A DNA stretch of 64,000 bases from Citrobacter freundii (GCF_011077955.1 NZ_JAALBX010000012.1:1-64000); one strand, 5' to 3'. Counted from the first letter of the stretch, positions 9,251 through 19,359 are shown. Made by a program: numbers and translations. Notes: a model not told the origin generated them from the sequence alone.

Positions 9251-11512
9251 GTGTCGCGAATACTTTTGCTGGCACTAATGCTGGTCTGCGTCCCCTTGCA
9301 GGCGGTTTCACTACCGGCTGCGGTGGGCGCGGCGGCCACCCAAAGCGATAATAAAACGGATGCACCGCCTCCCACGCCCGATCTGGCAGAGAAGAAAGCC
9401 GCCTATGGCGCGCTCGCCGATGTGCTGGATAACGAGCACTCACGCGCTGAGTTAATTGAGCAACTGCGTCAGGTTGCGGCCACGCCGCCGCCAGAACCCG
9501 TTCCTACGCTTACGCCTCCCCCGATTGAGGAAGACGAAAAAACGGTTCTCCAGAATATCACTGAGGTCACGCGCCATTATGGCGGCGAACTGGCGTCACG
9601 CTTCGCCCTTTTGCACCGCAATATCACCAGCGCCCCGCACAAGCCGTTTAATCAACAAACCTTTATTACCGCCTTCAGCCATTTTTTATGGCTGGCAGGT
9701 GCCGTGTTCGCCTTCTATTGGTTGGTTCGCGTCATGGTCAGTCCGCTGTATCGCAAAATGGGCGAATGGGCGCGACGCCGTAACCACGATCGCAGCAGTT
9801 GGTTCCCGTTACCGCTAATGATTATTGGCGCTTTTATTATCGATCTGGCATTGCTGGCGCTCACGTTGTTTATCGGGCAGATCCTGAGCGATATGCTGAA
9901 TGCCGGCAGCCGCACCATCGCCCGTCAGCAAGGGCTGTTCCTCAATGCGTTCGCATTAATTGAATTTTTTAAAGCCATTTTGCGGCTGTTATTTTGCCCG
10001 CGCTTCCCGCAGTTGCGTCCTTTTACAATCAGTGATGAGAGCGCTCACTACTGGAGTTTTCGCCTTAGCGCGTTAAGTAGCCTCATTGGCTATGGATTAC
10101 TGGTCGCAGTCCCTATTATTTCAAGCCAAATCAATGTTCAGGCAGGCGCGCTGGCGAATGTTTTTATTATGCTCACCATCACCATCTGGGCGCTGGGGCT
10201 GATTTTTAAAAATAAACGCCTCATCCAGGAGGATTTACTTCATCTTGCGGATCGCTCACTGGCGTTCTTTAGCTTATTTATTCGCGCCTTTGCGCTGGTC
10301 TGGCACTGGATCGCCAGCGCCTATTTTATCATTCTGATGTTTTTCTCACTCTTTGACCCCGGCAATAGCCTCAAGTTTATGATGGGGGCAACGCTTAAGA
10401 GCCTTGCTATCATCAGCGTCGCGGCCTTTATCTCCGGGATGCTGTCGCGCTGGATTGCCAAACGCATCACCCTCTCGCCGCACGTGCAGCGTAACTATCC
10501 TGAATTACAAAAACGCATTAACGGCTGGCTCTCCGCCTCGCTTAAAGTGGCGCGGATCCTGACGGTTGTGGTTGCGATGCTGATGCTACTCAACGCCTGG
10601 GGCCTGTTTGATATGTGGGAGTGGCTTACCCACGGCGCGGGGGAGAAAACGGTGGATATTCTGATCCGTATTTTCCTCATTGTGTTTTTCTCCGCCGTCG
10701 GCTGGACCCTTCTGGCAAGCCTTATTGAAAACCGGCTGTCGTCGGATATTCATGGTCGACCAATGCCAAGCGCCCGCACCCGTACCTTATTAACGCTGTT
10801 TCGTAATGCGCTGGCGGTGGTGATAAGCACCATTACCATTATGATCGTGCTTTCGGAGATAGGTGTTAATATCGCGCCGCTGCTGGCCGGCGCTGGCGCG
10901 CTAGGCCTTGCGGTTTCCTTCGGCTCGCAAACGCTGGTGAAAGACATTATCACCGGTATTTTTATCCAGTTTGAAAATGGCATGAATACCGGCGATCTGG
11001 TTACCATCGGACCGATTACCGGCACGGTAGAGCGAATGTCGATTCGCTCGGTGGGGGTGCGCCAGGATACCGGCGCCTACCATATTATTCCCTGGTCATC
11101 CATCACCACCTTCGCCAACTTCGTGCGCGGCATCGGTTCGTTTGTCGCCAATTATGATGTCGATCGCCATGAGAATGCTGAAAAAGCAAACCGGGCGCTT
11201 CACGCTGCGGTAGATGAGGTGATGGCAAATGAAGACATTCGTCCACTGGTGATAGGGCAACCGTCATTTGTCGGGATTGTCGGCCTGACCAATACCGCCT
11301 TTACCCTGCGCGTGACGTTCACCACCCAACCGCTGAAGCAATGGACGGTGCGTTTCGCGCTCGACAGTATGGTGAAAAAGCATTTCGATTTAGCGGGCAT
11401 TCGCCCGCCCGTGCAGACTGTTCAGGTTATACAGCCAGGGCCGGATGCAGGGGCGTTAAGTAGCGATGCGGCTGCAGGCAGCGCATTGCCGCCTGCAGCG
11501 CCTGGCGCGTAA
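9251..11512 (+). CDS. ybiO: MscS-family mechanosensitive channel YbiO
   Basis: This 753-residue protein matches E. coli YbiO (741), a moderate-conductance channel that opens under hypo-osmotic stress. The start chosen is GTG 9251, which has GGAGGA just upstream and gives a signal peptide (VSRILLLALMLVCVPLQA). An upstream in-frame ATG would put extra residues before the signal peptide. A proline-rich periplasmic segment is followed by about ten membrane helices. The MscS pore and beta domain lie near residues 535-650 (LLAGAGALGLAVSFGSQTLV, FENGMNTGDLV, PWSSITTFANF). The C-terminal tail is rich in Ala and Pro. Its stop codon touches that of convergent rlmF. Confidence 0.93.
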   Translation: MSRILLLALMLVCVPLQAVSLPAAVGAAATQSDNKTDAPPPTPDLAEKKAAYGALADVLDNEHSRAELIEQLRQVAATPPPEPVPTLTPPPIEEDEKTVLQNITEVTRHYGGELASRFALLHRNITSAPHKPFNQQTFITAFSHFLWLAGAVFAFYWLVRVMVSPLYRKMGEWARRRNHDRSSWFPLPLMIIGAFIIDLALLALTLFIGQILSDMLNAGSRTIARQQGLFLNAFALIEFFKAILRLLFCPRFPQLRPFTISDESAHYWSFRLSALSSLIGYGLLVAVPIISSQINVQAGALANVFIMLTITIWALGLIFKNKRLIQEDLLHLADRSLAFFSLFIRAFALVWHWIASAYFIILMFFSLFDPGNSLKFMMGATLKSLAIISVAAFISGMLSRWIAKRITLSPHVQRNYPELQKRINGWLSASLKVARILTVVVAMLMLLNAWGLFDMWEWLTHGAGEKTVDILIRIFLIVFFSAVGWTLLASLIENRLSSDIHGRPMPSARTRTLLTLFRNALAVVISTITIMIVLSEIGVNIAPLLAGAGALGLAVSFGSQTLVKDIITGIFIQFENGMNTGDLVTIGPITGTVERMSIRSVGVRQDTGAYHIIPWSSITTFANFVRGIGSFVANYDVDRHENAEKANRALHAAVDEVMANEDIRPLVIGQPSFVGIVGLTNTAFTLRVTFTTQPLKQWTVRFALDSMVKKHFDLAGIRPPVQTVQVIQPGPDAGALSSDAAAGSALPPAAPGA

Positions 11513-12442
11513 TTAGCGTGCGCCGGAAGATGCCCGACGGGAACGTTGGGCATCATTAAGGAACGTCCAGGCAATAAAGCGGCTTTGTTTTTGCCCCTGG
11601 GACATTTCCACTTTTACCACTTTTTCGACGCCTGCCTGTTGCAGGGCGCGATAAAGCTCCGGCAAATTGTCGCCCTTTGACACCAGCGTGGTAAACCACT
11701 TAACCTGGCGGGCGAACGCTTTGCTTTCCTGAATCAGCGTGGTGATAAAGGCCACTTCACCGCCTTCACACCATAATTCCTGTTCCTGACCGCCAAAGTT
11801 AAGCGGCGCGCTGTCTTTAAGCCCCAAATTACGACGTTTACGTTCACTGCTCGCCGTTGCCGTCGCCAGAGAGTCATGAAAAGGCGGGTTGCACATCGTG
11901 GCGTCATAAAATTCATTCTTATGAATAACGCCGGTCAAAATCGCGCCCGGCGTTTTCTGCCGACGCAGTCGAATCGCTTTATTAAGGCCAGGGTTGGCGA
12001 GGATAATGGCGTTGGCGCTTTTTAACGCCTCGTCGCTCACTTCACTCCCGGTAAAGCGCCAGCCATACTCATGATGACCTATCAGCGGGTAAATACAGTT
12101 TGCGCCAACACCGATGTCGAGCACTGTTACGTCACGCGGCACCACGCCGTTATGGTCTTGCGCCAGCAAATCCGCAAGGTGATGGACATAATCCGCGCGC
12201 CCCGGGACCGGCGGGCATAAAAAGCCGTCGGGAATATCCCAGTTTTTTACCTGATAAAAGTGCGCCAGTAGCGCTTTATTGAGTGTCTTCACCGCAACAG
12301 GGTCGGCAAAATCGATGGTAGTTCCCCCGGCGGGAGAGGGACGCACAAAAGCGTTCAGCTCAGGGCAGTCCTGTTGCAGTGCGTTAAAGTCATAGCGGTG
12401 TTGATGGCGGTTGCGCGGATGCAGGCCGGGTTTAGTAGTCAT
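11513..12442 (-). CDS. rlmF: 23S rRNA (adenine-1618 N6) methyltransferase RlmF
   Basis: The 309-residue protein matches E. coli RlmF/YbiN (308). It uses S-adenosylmethionine to methylate A1618 of 23S r[16 protein letters not shown] forms the SAM site and CNPPFHDS is the NPPF catalytic motif typical of N6-adenine methyltransferases. The ATG at 12442 ([11 protein letters not shown]) aligns with the E. coli N-terminus and has a GGGAG ribosome-binding site; a longer reading to 12487 was rejected. The C-terminal tail ([10 protein letters not shown]) is basic. No terminator separates it from convergent ybiO. Confidence 0.93.
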   Translation of the reverse strand: MTTKPGLHPRNRHQHRYDFNALQQDCPELNAFVRPSPAGGTTIDFADPVAVKTLNKALLAHFYQVKNWDIPDGFLCPPVPGRADYVHHLADLLAQDHNGVVPRDVTVLDIGVGANCIYPLIGHHEYGWRFTGSEVSDEALKSANAIILANPGLNKAIRLRRQKTPGAILTGVIHKNEFYDATMCNPPFHDSLATATASSERKRRNLGLKDSAPLNFGGQEQELWCEGGEVAFITTLIQESKAFARQVKWFTTLVSKGDNLPELYRALQQAGVEKVVKVEMSQGQKQSRFIAWTFLNDAQRSRRASSGAR

Positions 12443-12842
12443 CGAGTTTCTCCCTGGTGGGCGCGTACAATACCCGCTCGCTGACACAGGGTAAATATGG
12501 CAATGAGATTTTCACGCCTGCGCGAGTCAAAATTCGCGCCGCACCGTGAAAAAATGCCCTGGAAGCAGTATGAAACGCGAGGGGTTGTACTGGCAGTACA
12601 TTATCAATTTCCTATTATCGCATGCCAGACAGATAACGTAACAGGCAGATGATCAGGCCTTTTTCGCCCTCTATACCCAAAGTGCATGGTCATTACCGCA
12701 CGCATTAGGAGTAGTTAATGTGCATTGTTCAAAAAACAAGCATAAGACGGTCAGTTTTTTGCGTTGTGTCACATAACTCACCTCCTACACTTAACAAGCT
12801 GAGTCATCAAATCAGCGTGGTAACCCTCCTGAGGACGTAATT
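12443..12842. other. Intergenic region between rlmF and mcbA
   Basis: No gene was seen in these 400 bases. A perfect 15-base palindrome, TGTACTGGCAGTACA, lies at 12586-12600, about 145 bases upstream of rlmF, and may be a repressor site of unknown identity. The half facing mcbA is AT-rich and must hold the mcbA promoter; in E. coli that gene is controlled by McbR, whose site I could not place. Confidence 0.45.
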
Positions 12843-13103
12843 ATGAAAACACTGCTCGCGTTATCCGCGGCCCTTGCGCTGACGTCATTCGCTTTTGTGA
12901 CTCACGCCGCGCCCGTTATGCTGGACCCAGGCACCAATCAACTGCGCCCGGCGGGTACCGTTTCCGCCAGCGGTGCCCGCGATCTTGGCGACCTGGAAGA
13001 TAAGCTTGCTGAAAAGGCACGTAAAGAAGGTGCAAAAGGGTATATCGTTAATTCTGCCGGGGGCGATAACACGATGTACGGCACCGCGACGATTTACAAA
13101 TAG
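12843..13103 (+). CDS. mcbA: Small periplasmic biofilm protein McbA (YbiM), DUF1471
   Basis: This 86-residue secreted protein has the same length as E. coli McbA. A signal peptide of about 22 residues ends in THA before APVM. The single YhcN/BhsA (DUF1471) domain shows its conserved run: LRPAGTVSASGA, LEDKLAEKARKEGAKGY, and the C-terminal GTATIYK. In E. coli it is induced through McbR and affects colanic acid and biofilm mucoidy. A GAGGA ribosome-binding site lies seven bases before the ATG. A diverged paralog, ybiJ, follows in tandem. Confidence 0.92.
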   Translation: MKTLLALSAALALTSFAFVTHAAPVMLDPGTNQLRPAGTVSASGARDLGDLEDKLAEKARKEGAKGYIVNSAGGDNTMYGTATIYK

Positions 13104-13507
13104 TCCTGCCTGTAGCCAACGCCAACACCATAAACCTACCGATGTTGGCGTGCGATTAGCCCTGAAATCTCGGGTATTTTTCTGACTTCAGGGCCAGTCA
13201 GCTGTTACTGCTCTGTACGCCTTGACGGGTAATTATTGTACCGTGGCACACGCAACTCTTATTCACTGCATCAATTTTTTAGGTTTAATTAGCAATTTAT
13301 GCCCTCTTCAGCGCCAGCAGAAAGGCTAATTAACAAAATGTGCTAAATGGAAATTTTAATTATTAAAAATCAATAGATTAAATGATGTTCAAATTTTTAG
13401 AACGATGACGTCAATTTGTTTAGATTTTATCTCTCGCCAAAAACCGTGATACTTATCACATCGACGGAACAACGTCACATTTACAGAATAACCTGCGAGG
13501 ATTACCC
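13104..13507 (+). other. Intergenic region between mcbA and ybiJ
   Basis: Two hairpins follow mcbA: ACGCCAACA/TGTTGGCGT (13119-13127 with 13143-13151) and GCCCTGAA/TTCAGGGC (13159-13166 with 13187-13194). Neither is followed by a T run, so they may stabilise the mcbA mRNA rather than terminate it. The rest is strongly AT-rich and holds the ybiJ promoter and a CRP-like site at 13445-13460. No gene was seen. In E. coli, fiu, ybiX and ybiI occupy the equivalent place. Confidence 0.5.
13445..13460. promoter_or_regulatory. CRP-like site upstream of ybiJ
   Basis: CGTGA-TACTTA-TCACA matches nine of the ten key bases of TGTGA-N6-TCACA. It lies 48 bases before the ybiJ start codon, a plausible position for CRP control. 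Confidence 0.5.
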
Positions 13508-13768
13508 ATGAAAACCATTAAATATGCTGCCATTGCTACCGTTCTTTCTGCACTTTCTTTCGGTGCTTTCGCCGCTCAATCTATCAACCCGGCGAATACC
13601 CAAGGTTTAAACAAAATCGGCGTAGTTTCTGCTGATGGCGCAACTACTCTGGATGGCCTTGAAGCAGAGCTGGCAGCAAAAGCGGAAGCAGCAGGCGCAA
13701 CCAGCTATTCCATTACTTCTGCCAACACCAACAATAAAATTAACGGCACTGCGGTTATCTACAAATAA
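13508..13768 (+). CDS. ybiJ: Small periplasmic DUF1471 protein YbiJ
   Basis: The 86-residue protein matches E. coli YbiJ in length and sequence. The signal peptide MKTIKYAAIATVLSALSFGA is followed by FA and cleavage before AQSI. The DUF1471 domain includes NKIGVVSADGATTLDGLEAEL and the closing NGTAVIYK. It is a paralog of mcbA just upstream. Family members are small stress-induced periplasmic proteins, but the job of YbiJ is not known. GAGGA precedes the ATG. The terminator at 13821-13850 closes the gene. Confidence 0.92.
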   Translation: MKTIKYAAIATVLSALSFGAFAAQSINPANTQGLNKIGVVSADGATTLDGLEAELAAKAEAAGATSYSITSANTNNKINGTAVIYK

Positions 13769-13820
13769 TCAGGCTTCCCTCTAGTACCCTCATGCTTTGA
13801 CCGTGTTGTTACCCTTACTT

Positions 13821-13850
13821 GCCCGTCCGGCCCTGGACGGGCTTTTTTTT
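13821..13850 (+). terminator. ybiJ terminator
   Basis: GCCCGTCC-GGCCCT-GGACGGGC is followed by eight T bases. Confidence 0.9.
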
Positions 13851-14288
13851 ATCAAAAAATACGTTTCACGCAGGTTTACCCTCCTCTGCGTTTGTCCCCC
13901 AAAAGCCGGTATTAATGTGTAATAAAAGCGTTCAGCCAAAGTTTTTTAATATCTGGCACTTTCCATCTACATTATTATTTGAAAGTTATTGTTTTTATCA
14001 CTGACTAATCAAATAAGTTACGCCATTCCTGTAACGTAAATTACATGCCCCCGTCTGGCGCACATACCGGCAACCATGCTTGATTGCCTGTCAGGGAATA
14101 TGGCGGGCTTTATCAAAAAAGAAACGGCTTTTTATGTACGCGTACCGCTGGATTGCCCGTCCTCTCTCTGTCCTGGTTCGGTGAGATTTATCACATCCCC
14201 TGTAGAGCGTTATCGCTACACTCGCGTTTATTAAAACTATAAATAATGTGTTATGTGCGATTTCAATAAACGCAATATGAGAAATAAA
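13851..14288 (+). other. Upstream region of the adenine deaminase gene
   Basis: This gap has no gene I can support. It is AT-rich up to about 14030. A CRP-like site lies at 14180-14195. An imperfect palindrome (TGTAGAGCG-TTAT-CGCTACA, 14201-14220) follows directly and could be an operator or part of the promoter. Confidence 0.45.
14180..14195. promoter_or_regulatory. CRP-like site upstream of adenine deaminase
   Basis: GGTGA-GATTTA-TCACA matches nine of ten key bases of the CRP consensus. Its centre is about 100 bases before the start codon chosen for the deaminase, which suggests catabolite control of adenine use. Confidence 0.5.
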
Positions 14289-16091
14289 ATGAACGCAAAT
14301 TTAACGGCCAGATATCATAAAATAACCCGTAAAGCTCAGCAGGCACTATTAGCCGTCGCGAGGGGTGAGGACGTAGCGGATTATATTATCGAGAATGTTT
14401 CGGTTCTCGATTTAATTAATGGCGGCACCCTGCCCGGCCCGATTGTGATAAAAGGCAATTTTATCGCCGGTATCGGGCCTGATTATCAGAATGCGCCAGC
14501 GCTTCGGCGTGTTGACGCACGAGAGGCAGTGGCGGTGCCGGGTTTTATCGACGCGCATTTGCATATTGAGTCCAGCATGATGACGCCGGTTAGCTTTGAA
14601 ACCGCCACGCTGCCGCGCGGGCTCACCACCCTGATTTGCGATCCGCATGAAATCGTCAACGTGATGGGCGAGTCAGGATTCGAATGGTTTATACGCTGTT
14701 GCGAAAAGGCGCAGCAAAACCAGTATATTCAGGTTAGTTCCTGCGTTCCGGCGCTTGAGGGATGCGATATTAACGGCGCGACATTCCCACTCAGCGCCAT
14801 GGAGAAATGGCGTGACCACCCATTAATTACCGGCCTTGGGGAAATGATGGACTATCCAGGCGTGATCGCAGGGCGCGACACCGTTCTCGATAAACTGGAT
14901 ACCTTCCGGCATCTTACCTTAGACGGCCATTGCCCTGGTGTTACCGGTCGGGCGCTTAACGCCTATATCGCAGCCGGTATTGAGAACTGTCATGAAAGCC
15001 ACACGCTCACCGAAGGCCGTGAAAAACTGGCCGCCGGAATGGCATTGATGATCCGTGAAGGCTCCGCTGCCCGTAATCTCAACGCCCTCGCGCCATTGAT
15101 TAGCGAAATGAACAGCCCGCAATGCATGTTGTGTACCGACGATCGCAACCCCTGGGAAATTGCCCACGAAGGGCATATTGATGCGTTGATCCGCCGCCTT
15201 ATCAATCAGCATAATGTGCCGCTCCATGTCGCTTACCGCGTGGCCTCATGGTCGCCGGCGCGTCACTTTGGCCTGAAGCATTTGGGGCTTATCGCCCCCG
15301 GCAAACAGGCCGATATCGTGTTGCTTAACGATGCCCGTCAGGTAGACGTTCAGCGTGTTTTTGTGAAAGGTAAACCGGTGTCAGAACCGCTTTTACGCGC
15401 GAACGAAGCCGCCCGTCTTAACCGCTCTTCCCCACCGCTTTACAACACGGTCAAGCGGACCCACGTCACGCCACACGACTTAACGCTCTCCCTCATCCCT
15501 GGCCAACATTATCGGGCCATTGAGCTTATCCCAAATGAGCTGATTACCCGCACGCATGACTATTGCTGGTCACAAGACGCGTTCAGCCAGGATGACATTT
15601 GTTATATCGCCGTACTGGAACGCTACGGCCATCAGAAGCCTGCATCGCTCGGTTTACTGATGGGTTTCGGTTTGCGTGAGGGCGCGCTGGCCTCAACGGT
15701 CAGTCACGACAGCCATAATCTGGTAGTCATTGGTCGCGATCCGGTTGATATGGCATGCGCGGTCAATCAGGTTATTAATGACAACGGGGGCTTATGCGTC
15801 GTGCGGCATGGCGCGGTGGCAAGCCATTTACCGTTACCGATCGGCGGGTTAATGAGCGCTAAACCTGCACAAGAACTTGCCGCGCAAATCGATTTGCTGA
15901 AAACCGCCTGTCGGGAATGTGGCGTGATGCTTGATGAGCCGTTTATTCAGATGGGATTTCTGTCACTGCCGGTGATCCCGGCGCTGAAAATCACAAGCCA
16001 GGGGCTGTTTGACGGGGAACGGTTCTGTTTTACCCCTCTCCCCGTAGCCGCGACGCCATGCCCGCCAGACGACGGGCACGACGGGCCTTAA
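14289..16091 (+). CDS. adeD: Adenine deaminase
   Basis: The 600-residue protein aligns along its length with E. coli adenine deaminase AdeD/YicP (588 residues), which converts adenine to hypoxanthine and ammonia. It belongs to the amidohydrolase superfamily: the metal-binding HxH lies in [13 protein letters not shown], and further family motifs are [26 protein letters not shown] and [10 protein letters not shown]. The ATG at 14289 gives [11 protein letters not shown], which aligns with the E. coli start; earlier ATGs lack ribosome-binding sites. E. coli K-12 carries adeD elsewhere, so its place between ybiJ and ybiB is a local difference. The last four bases overlap the 3' end of convergent ybiB. 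A CRP-like site upstream suggests catabolic control. Confidence 0.93.
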   Translation: MNANLTARYHKITRKAQQALLAVARGEDVADYIIENVSVLDLINGGTLPGPIVIKGNFIAGIGPDYQNAPALRRVDAREAVAVPGFIDAHLHIESSMMTPVSFETATLPRGLTTLICDPHEIVNVMGESGFEWFIRCCEKAQQNQYIQVSSCVPALEGCDINGATFPLSAMEKWRDHPLITGLGEMMDYPGVIAGRDTVLDKLDTFRHLTLDGHCPGVTGRALNAYIAAGIENCHESHTLTEGREKLAAGMALMIREGSAARNLNALAPLISEMNSPQCMLCTDDRNPWEIAHEGHIDALIRRLINQHNVPLHVAYRVASWSPARHFGLKHLGLIAPGKQADIVLLNDARQVDVQRVFVKGKPVSEPLLRANEAARLNRSSPPLYNTVKRTHVTPHDLTLSLIPGQHYRAIELIPNELITRTHDYCWSQDAFSQDDICYIAVLERYGHQKPASLGLLMGFGLREGALASTVSHDSHNLVVIGRDPVDMACAVNQVINDNGGLCVVRHGAVASHLPLPIGGLMSAKPAQELAAQIDLLKTACRECGVMLDEPFIQMGFLSLPVIPALKITSQGLFDGERFCFTPLPVAATPCPPDDGHDGP

Positions 16092-17056
16092 TAATGCTGA
16101 GCGACCTGCGCGAGCGCCTCGTCAAGCGATAACGCCCGGCCTGTTGCGAGAAGGCAGCAGGCCAACTGGAGTTTAATCGCCTCCGGCACCGGCTCAGTGC
16201 CGGCCACACAGCGCACAATCCAGCGCGCGGTCGTTTCGGGATCTTTGGCCGGCGGCAGAGACACCGGCTCAGACGCCATTGCGTTTTGGCGCTCGACCAG
16301 CACGTGTACGCCACGCTCATCAATAAGGTTAATTTGCGGGCAGCCTTGCGGATTGGCATACACTTCGCCTTCGGTGCCGTGCATCAACAGGCCTCGCCCG
16401 CCAATATCGCTGAAAAACTTCGCCACCCGTGTAATGTACTCAGGATGAGACACGCTTGATAAACGCAGCGCCGCCTCTTCAGCAAACGGAGTCGCCAGTT
16501 TCGCGAGGGTGTGGGCGCTGTTACGCACGCCCATGCGCCAGCGCATATCTAGTTGATTTTCGAGCGGCGGGCACAGCGCGCTCACCGGGATAAACACCGG
16601 CTCATGCCCATCAAGTTTGGCCTGCGCCTGCCCGGCATGGCGCGTCGGCTCAATGCCCATCATTTCAAAAATAGTTTGGGTCAACACGCGGGTAGGATCT
16701 TCACTGACGCCATGCACCACCACCGGAAAACCAAGCTTATTGAGTAGCAATGCCAGAAGCGGCGTCAGATTGGCCTGTTTGCGTGCGCCGTTATAGCTTG
16801 GAATAACAATCGGCATCGGTTTACCGGCAGGCGGCGTTAATTTTATCGTCTGCTGCTGCATGGCTTCATAGAAGCCGAGCATTTCCGCCTCGCCCTCGCC
16901 TTTAATGCGCAGCGCGATAAGAATGCCGCCCAGCTCAAGGTCCGGGACATCGCCGTTCAGCATCGCGGTATAAAGCTCCCGGGCCGTCTCGCTATTAAGA
17001 TCACGGGCGTGATTTTTGCCCCGTCCGACTTCTTTAATAATTTTGCGGTAGTCCAT
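16088..17056 (-). CDS. ybiB: Nucleic-acid-binding TrpD2-family protein YbiB
   Basis: The 322-residue protein matches E. coli YbiB (320). It has the fold of anthranilate phosphoribosyltransferase (glycosyltransferase family 3), with an N-terminal helical domain and the [17 protein letters not shown] and [14 protein letters not shown] segments. E. coli YbiB is reported to bind nucleic acids and lies in the LexA-controlled dinG-ybiB operon. It is not a tryptophan enzyme. Here it follows dinG by 88 bases on the same strand, so the SOS link should hold. GAGGAGAAC precedes the ATG. The 3' end overlaps adenine deaminase by four bases. Confidence 0.9.
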   Translation of the reverse strand: MDYRKIIKEVGRGKNHARDLNSETARELYTAMLNGDVPDLELGGILIALRIKGEGEAEMLGFYEAMQQQTIKLTPPAGKPMPIVIPSYNGARKQANLTPLLALLLNKLGFPVVVHGVSEDPTRVLTQTIFEMMGIEPTRHAGQAQAKLDGHEPVFIPVSALCPPLENQLDMRWRMGVRNSAHTLAKLATPFAEEAALRLSSVSHPEYITRVAKFFSDIGGRGLLMHGTEGEVYANPQGCPQINLIDERGVHVLVERQNAMASEPVSLPPAKDPETTARWIVRCVAGTEPVPEAIKLQLACCLLATGRALSLDEALAQVAQHY

Positions 17057-17144
17057 GACAGTTCTCCTCGCGAGGTAATGAAACCACTATAATGCTTCTG
17101 AATTTAGATTAGTGACTAATTTCTTATAGTTATACCAAAGAAGC

Positions 17145-19325
17145 CTATTTAGTGGCTCGCTTACGCCGACTGAAGGCACCGCCTTTAGTGCGTCGCGGCT
17201 TACTGGCGGCGGGCTTTAACAGTTTCACTTCAGGCACATCGGGCCGTTCTATCGGGAAGACCGGCAGCGCGTCCAGCAGCCGTTTGCCATAGCTTTTGGT
17301 AAGCAATCGCTTGTCATAAATAATCACTTCGCCGCGACATTCGTGGCTGCGAATAAGACGTCCCACCTGCTGAATCAAATTAAACGACGCGCTCGGCAGG
17401 CTCTGCACTTCAAACGGATAGCGGTTAAGGCTTTTTAACCACTCGCCTTCGGTTATCACCACCGGGCTGTCGATGGGCGGAAAGGCAATTTTATGGATAT
17501 GCACCTGAGTGAGCAGATCGCCTTTTAAATCCAGACCTTCCGCGAAGGATTGCAGGCCAATCAACACGCTGCGCTCGCCGTTTTGCACCCGCTCGCGATG
17601 CAGTTGAATCAGCCGGGAGCGGGGTTTATCTCCCTGCACCAGCAATAACAGCCGCAGATCGGTCACATACTCTAAAAAGCGCAGCATTGCGCGGCCGCTT
17701 GCGAACAGCACCAGCATACCGAGGTGCGCTTTGCTCTCCACTTGCTGGCGAAAATAGGCCGCCATCTCCGCCAGATGCTGCTCTTCGTTGTCGATAAGCG
17801 GTTCATAGTGCATTTGCGGAATTACAATCTTGCCCTGTTCCACATGATTAAACGGCGAATCCAGCGCAACAAAGCGATCCCCCGCTTTCTCTTTCAGGCC
17901 GCTCATCTCCTGCAAGCGGGTAAAACTGTTTAATGAGCGTAGCGTGGCGGATGTCACCACAATATGCGGCACGCTACGCCACAGCAGTTTCTCAAGCTGA
18001 TCGCTGACCCGAATACCGACGCAGTGAAAGAACATATGCAACTGGCCTTCGCGTACTTCACGCGTCGCCCATTTGGTGACCGGCGCGCCGGATGCCTGAG
18101 CCATTGCTGCCAGTCGCCAGAGCTTACTCTGGCTTTCAAACATGCCGAGCGCCCGGTTCATTTGCAGCAAAACGCGATGCAGACGCACCACATCATGGCT
18201 TGCGGTTTTCTCGCTAAGATCGTTTAAAAACAGCTCCGCCAGGCCGCGCATTTGCTCGGTGAGTTTTGAAAGCCGCAGGCAAATTTCCATCATCTCAGGC
18301 GGCAGTTCGCCCATCGCGAAACGGTGCTCCGCCTCCTGGGAGGGCGGGAGATAGAGTGTCAGGATCGTGTTTAGCGAGGCGATATGTTCATAAAGCTCTT
18401 CGCAATGCGCATTAAGCCGTTCCGGCGTGGCCAGCGGCGGCGTGGTTTTCGGACGAAACTGTTCCAGGCAGGTGGCGATAAGCTTGCAAAAGAGGTCGAG
18501 CTGCAAGCGATACCAGGGAGCCGTAATTTCCGCACTCATCTCCAGCGCATCGCGCGCCACGTCGGGAAGATGATGGCCTTCATCCAGTACCAGTAACAGA
18601 TTCTTCGGCTCCGGCAATACCGATTCGCTCTCCAGCGCCGCCATCACCAGCGCATGGTTCGCCACCACCACTTCCGCTTCCTGAATCTCACGACGCGCCA
18701 CAAAAAACGGGCATTCGCGATAGTAGTGGCAGTTGCGGTTCAGGCAGCTTGCTTTATCAGTGCTTAAGCGGCGCCATAATTCGTCTTCGATCGCCTTGTC
18801 GCTGTGATCGCGCAGGCCATCCCATTTATAGCCGTCGAGCTCGGTTTTAAGGGTGGCGCAGAACTGCTGCTCTTCTTTGCTGTTCGGCGTCAGCTCATCA
18901 TCCAGAAACGCCAGTAAATCCTGCTGAGAGGGTTCGCTGCTGGCAAGGGCGGCTAGATTACGCGGACAGACATAGCGCCCACGGCCAAACGCGGCGGTAA
19001 AGCGCAGATCGGGAATAATTTTTTTCAGCAGCGGCAAATCTTTGCTGAAAATCTGGTCCTGTAAGGCGACGTTGGCGGTACTGACCACCAGCGTTTTTTG
19101 CTCGTCGCGGGCAATCGCGATGCCGGGGATCAGATACGACAGGGTTTTACCGACGCCTGTTGGCGCTTCAATCGCCAGATGCCGCCCTTCATCACCCGCC
19201 AGCGTTTTGGCGACTTCCGCAATCATCTGCCGCTGGGGCGCGCGGGGAATAAAATCCGGGATTTGCAGTTGCAACGCTTTGTACCACGCCGCGATTTGCG
19301 TTTTTTGCGCGCTGGATAACGCCAT
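17145..19325 (-). CDS. dinG: SOS-induced iron-sulfur DNA helicase DinG
   Basis: This 726-residue protein is an XPD-like superfamily 2 helicase (E. coli DinG 716). Walker A is EAPTGVGKT near residue 50. The iron-sulfur cysteines are seen in YVCPRN and in the cluster SCLNRNCHYYRECPFF. The Walker B box reads VLDEGHH, as in the DinG family. The C-terminal helicase motif VGRLIRSHECRGEV is present. It moves 5' to 3' and unwinds R-loops and forked DNA when replication meets transcription. A LexA box sits just upstream. It is the first gene of dinG-ybiB. The last 20 residues are highly basic. Confidence 0.95.
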   Translation of the reverse strand: MALSSAQKTQIAAWYKALQLQIPDFIPRAPQRQMIAEVAKTLAGDEGRHLAIEAPTGVGKTLSYLIPGIAIARDEQKTLVVSTANVALQDQIFSKDLPLLKKIIPDLRFTAAFGRGRYVCPRNLAALASSEPSQQDLLAFLDDELTPNSKEEQQFCATLKTELDGYKWDGLRDHSDKAIEDELWRRLSTDKASCLNRNCHYYRECPFFVARREIQEAEVVVANHALVMAALESESVLPEPKNLLLVLDEGHHLPDVARDALEMSAEITAPWYRLQLDLFCKLIATCLEQFRPKTTPPLATPERLNAHCEELYEHIASLNTILTLYLPPSQEAEHRFAMGELPPEMMEICLRLSKLTEQMRGLAELFLNDLSEKTASHDVVRLHRVLLQMNRALGMFESQSKLWRLAAMAQASGAPVTKWATREVREGQLHMFFHCVGIRVSDQLEKLLWRSVPHIVVTSATLRSLNSFTRLQEMSGLKEKAGDRFVALDSPFNHVEQGKIVIPQMHYEPLIDNEEQHLAEMAAYFRQQVESKAHLGMLVLFASGRAMLRFLEYVTDLRLLLLVQGDKPRSRLIQLHRERVQNGERSVLIGLQSFAEGLDLKGDLLTQVHIHKIAFPPIDSPVVITEGEWLKSLNRYPFEVQSLPSASFNLIQQVGRLIRSHECRGEVIIYDKRLLTKSYGKRLLDALPVFPIERPDVPEVKLLKPAASKPRRTKGGAFSRRKRATK

Positions 19326-19339
19326 AGCAGGACCTGAAA

Positions 19340-19359
19340 TACTGTATAAACAGCCACTA
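19340..19359 (-). promoter_or_regulatory. LexA (SOS) box of dinG
   Basis: Read on the minus strand the box is TAGTGGCTGTTTATACAGTA, nearly identical to the known E. coli dinG SOS box. It lies 14 bases upstream of the dinG start codon. Confidence 0.85.
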
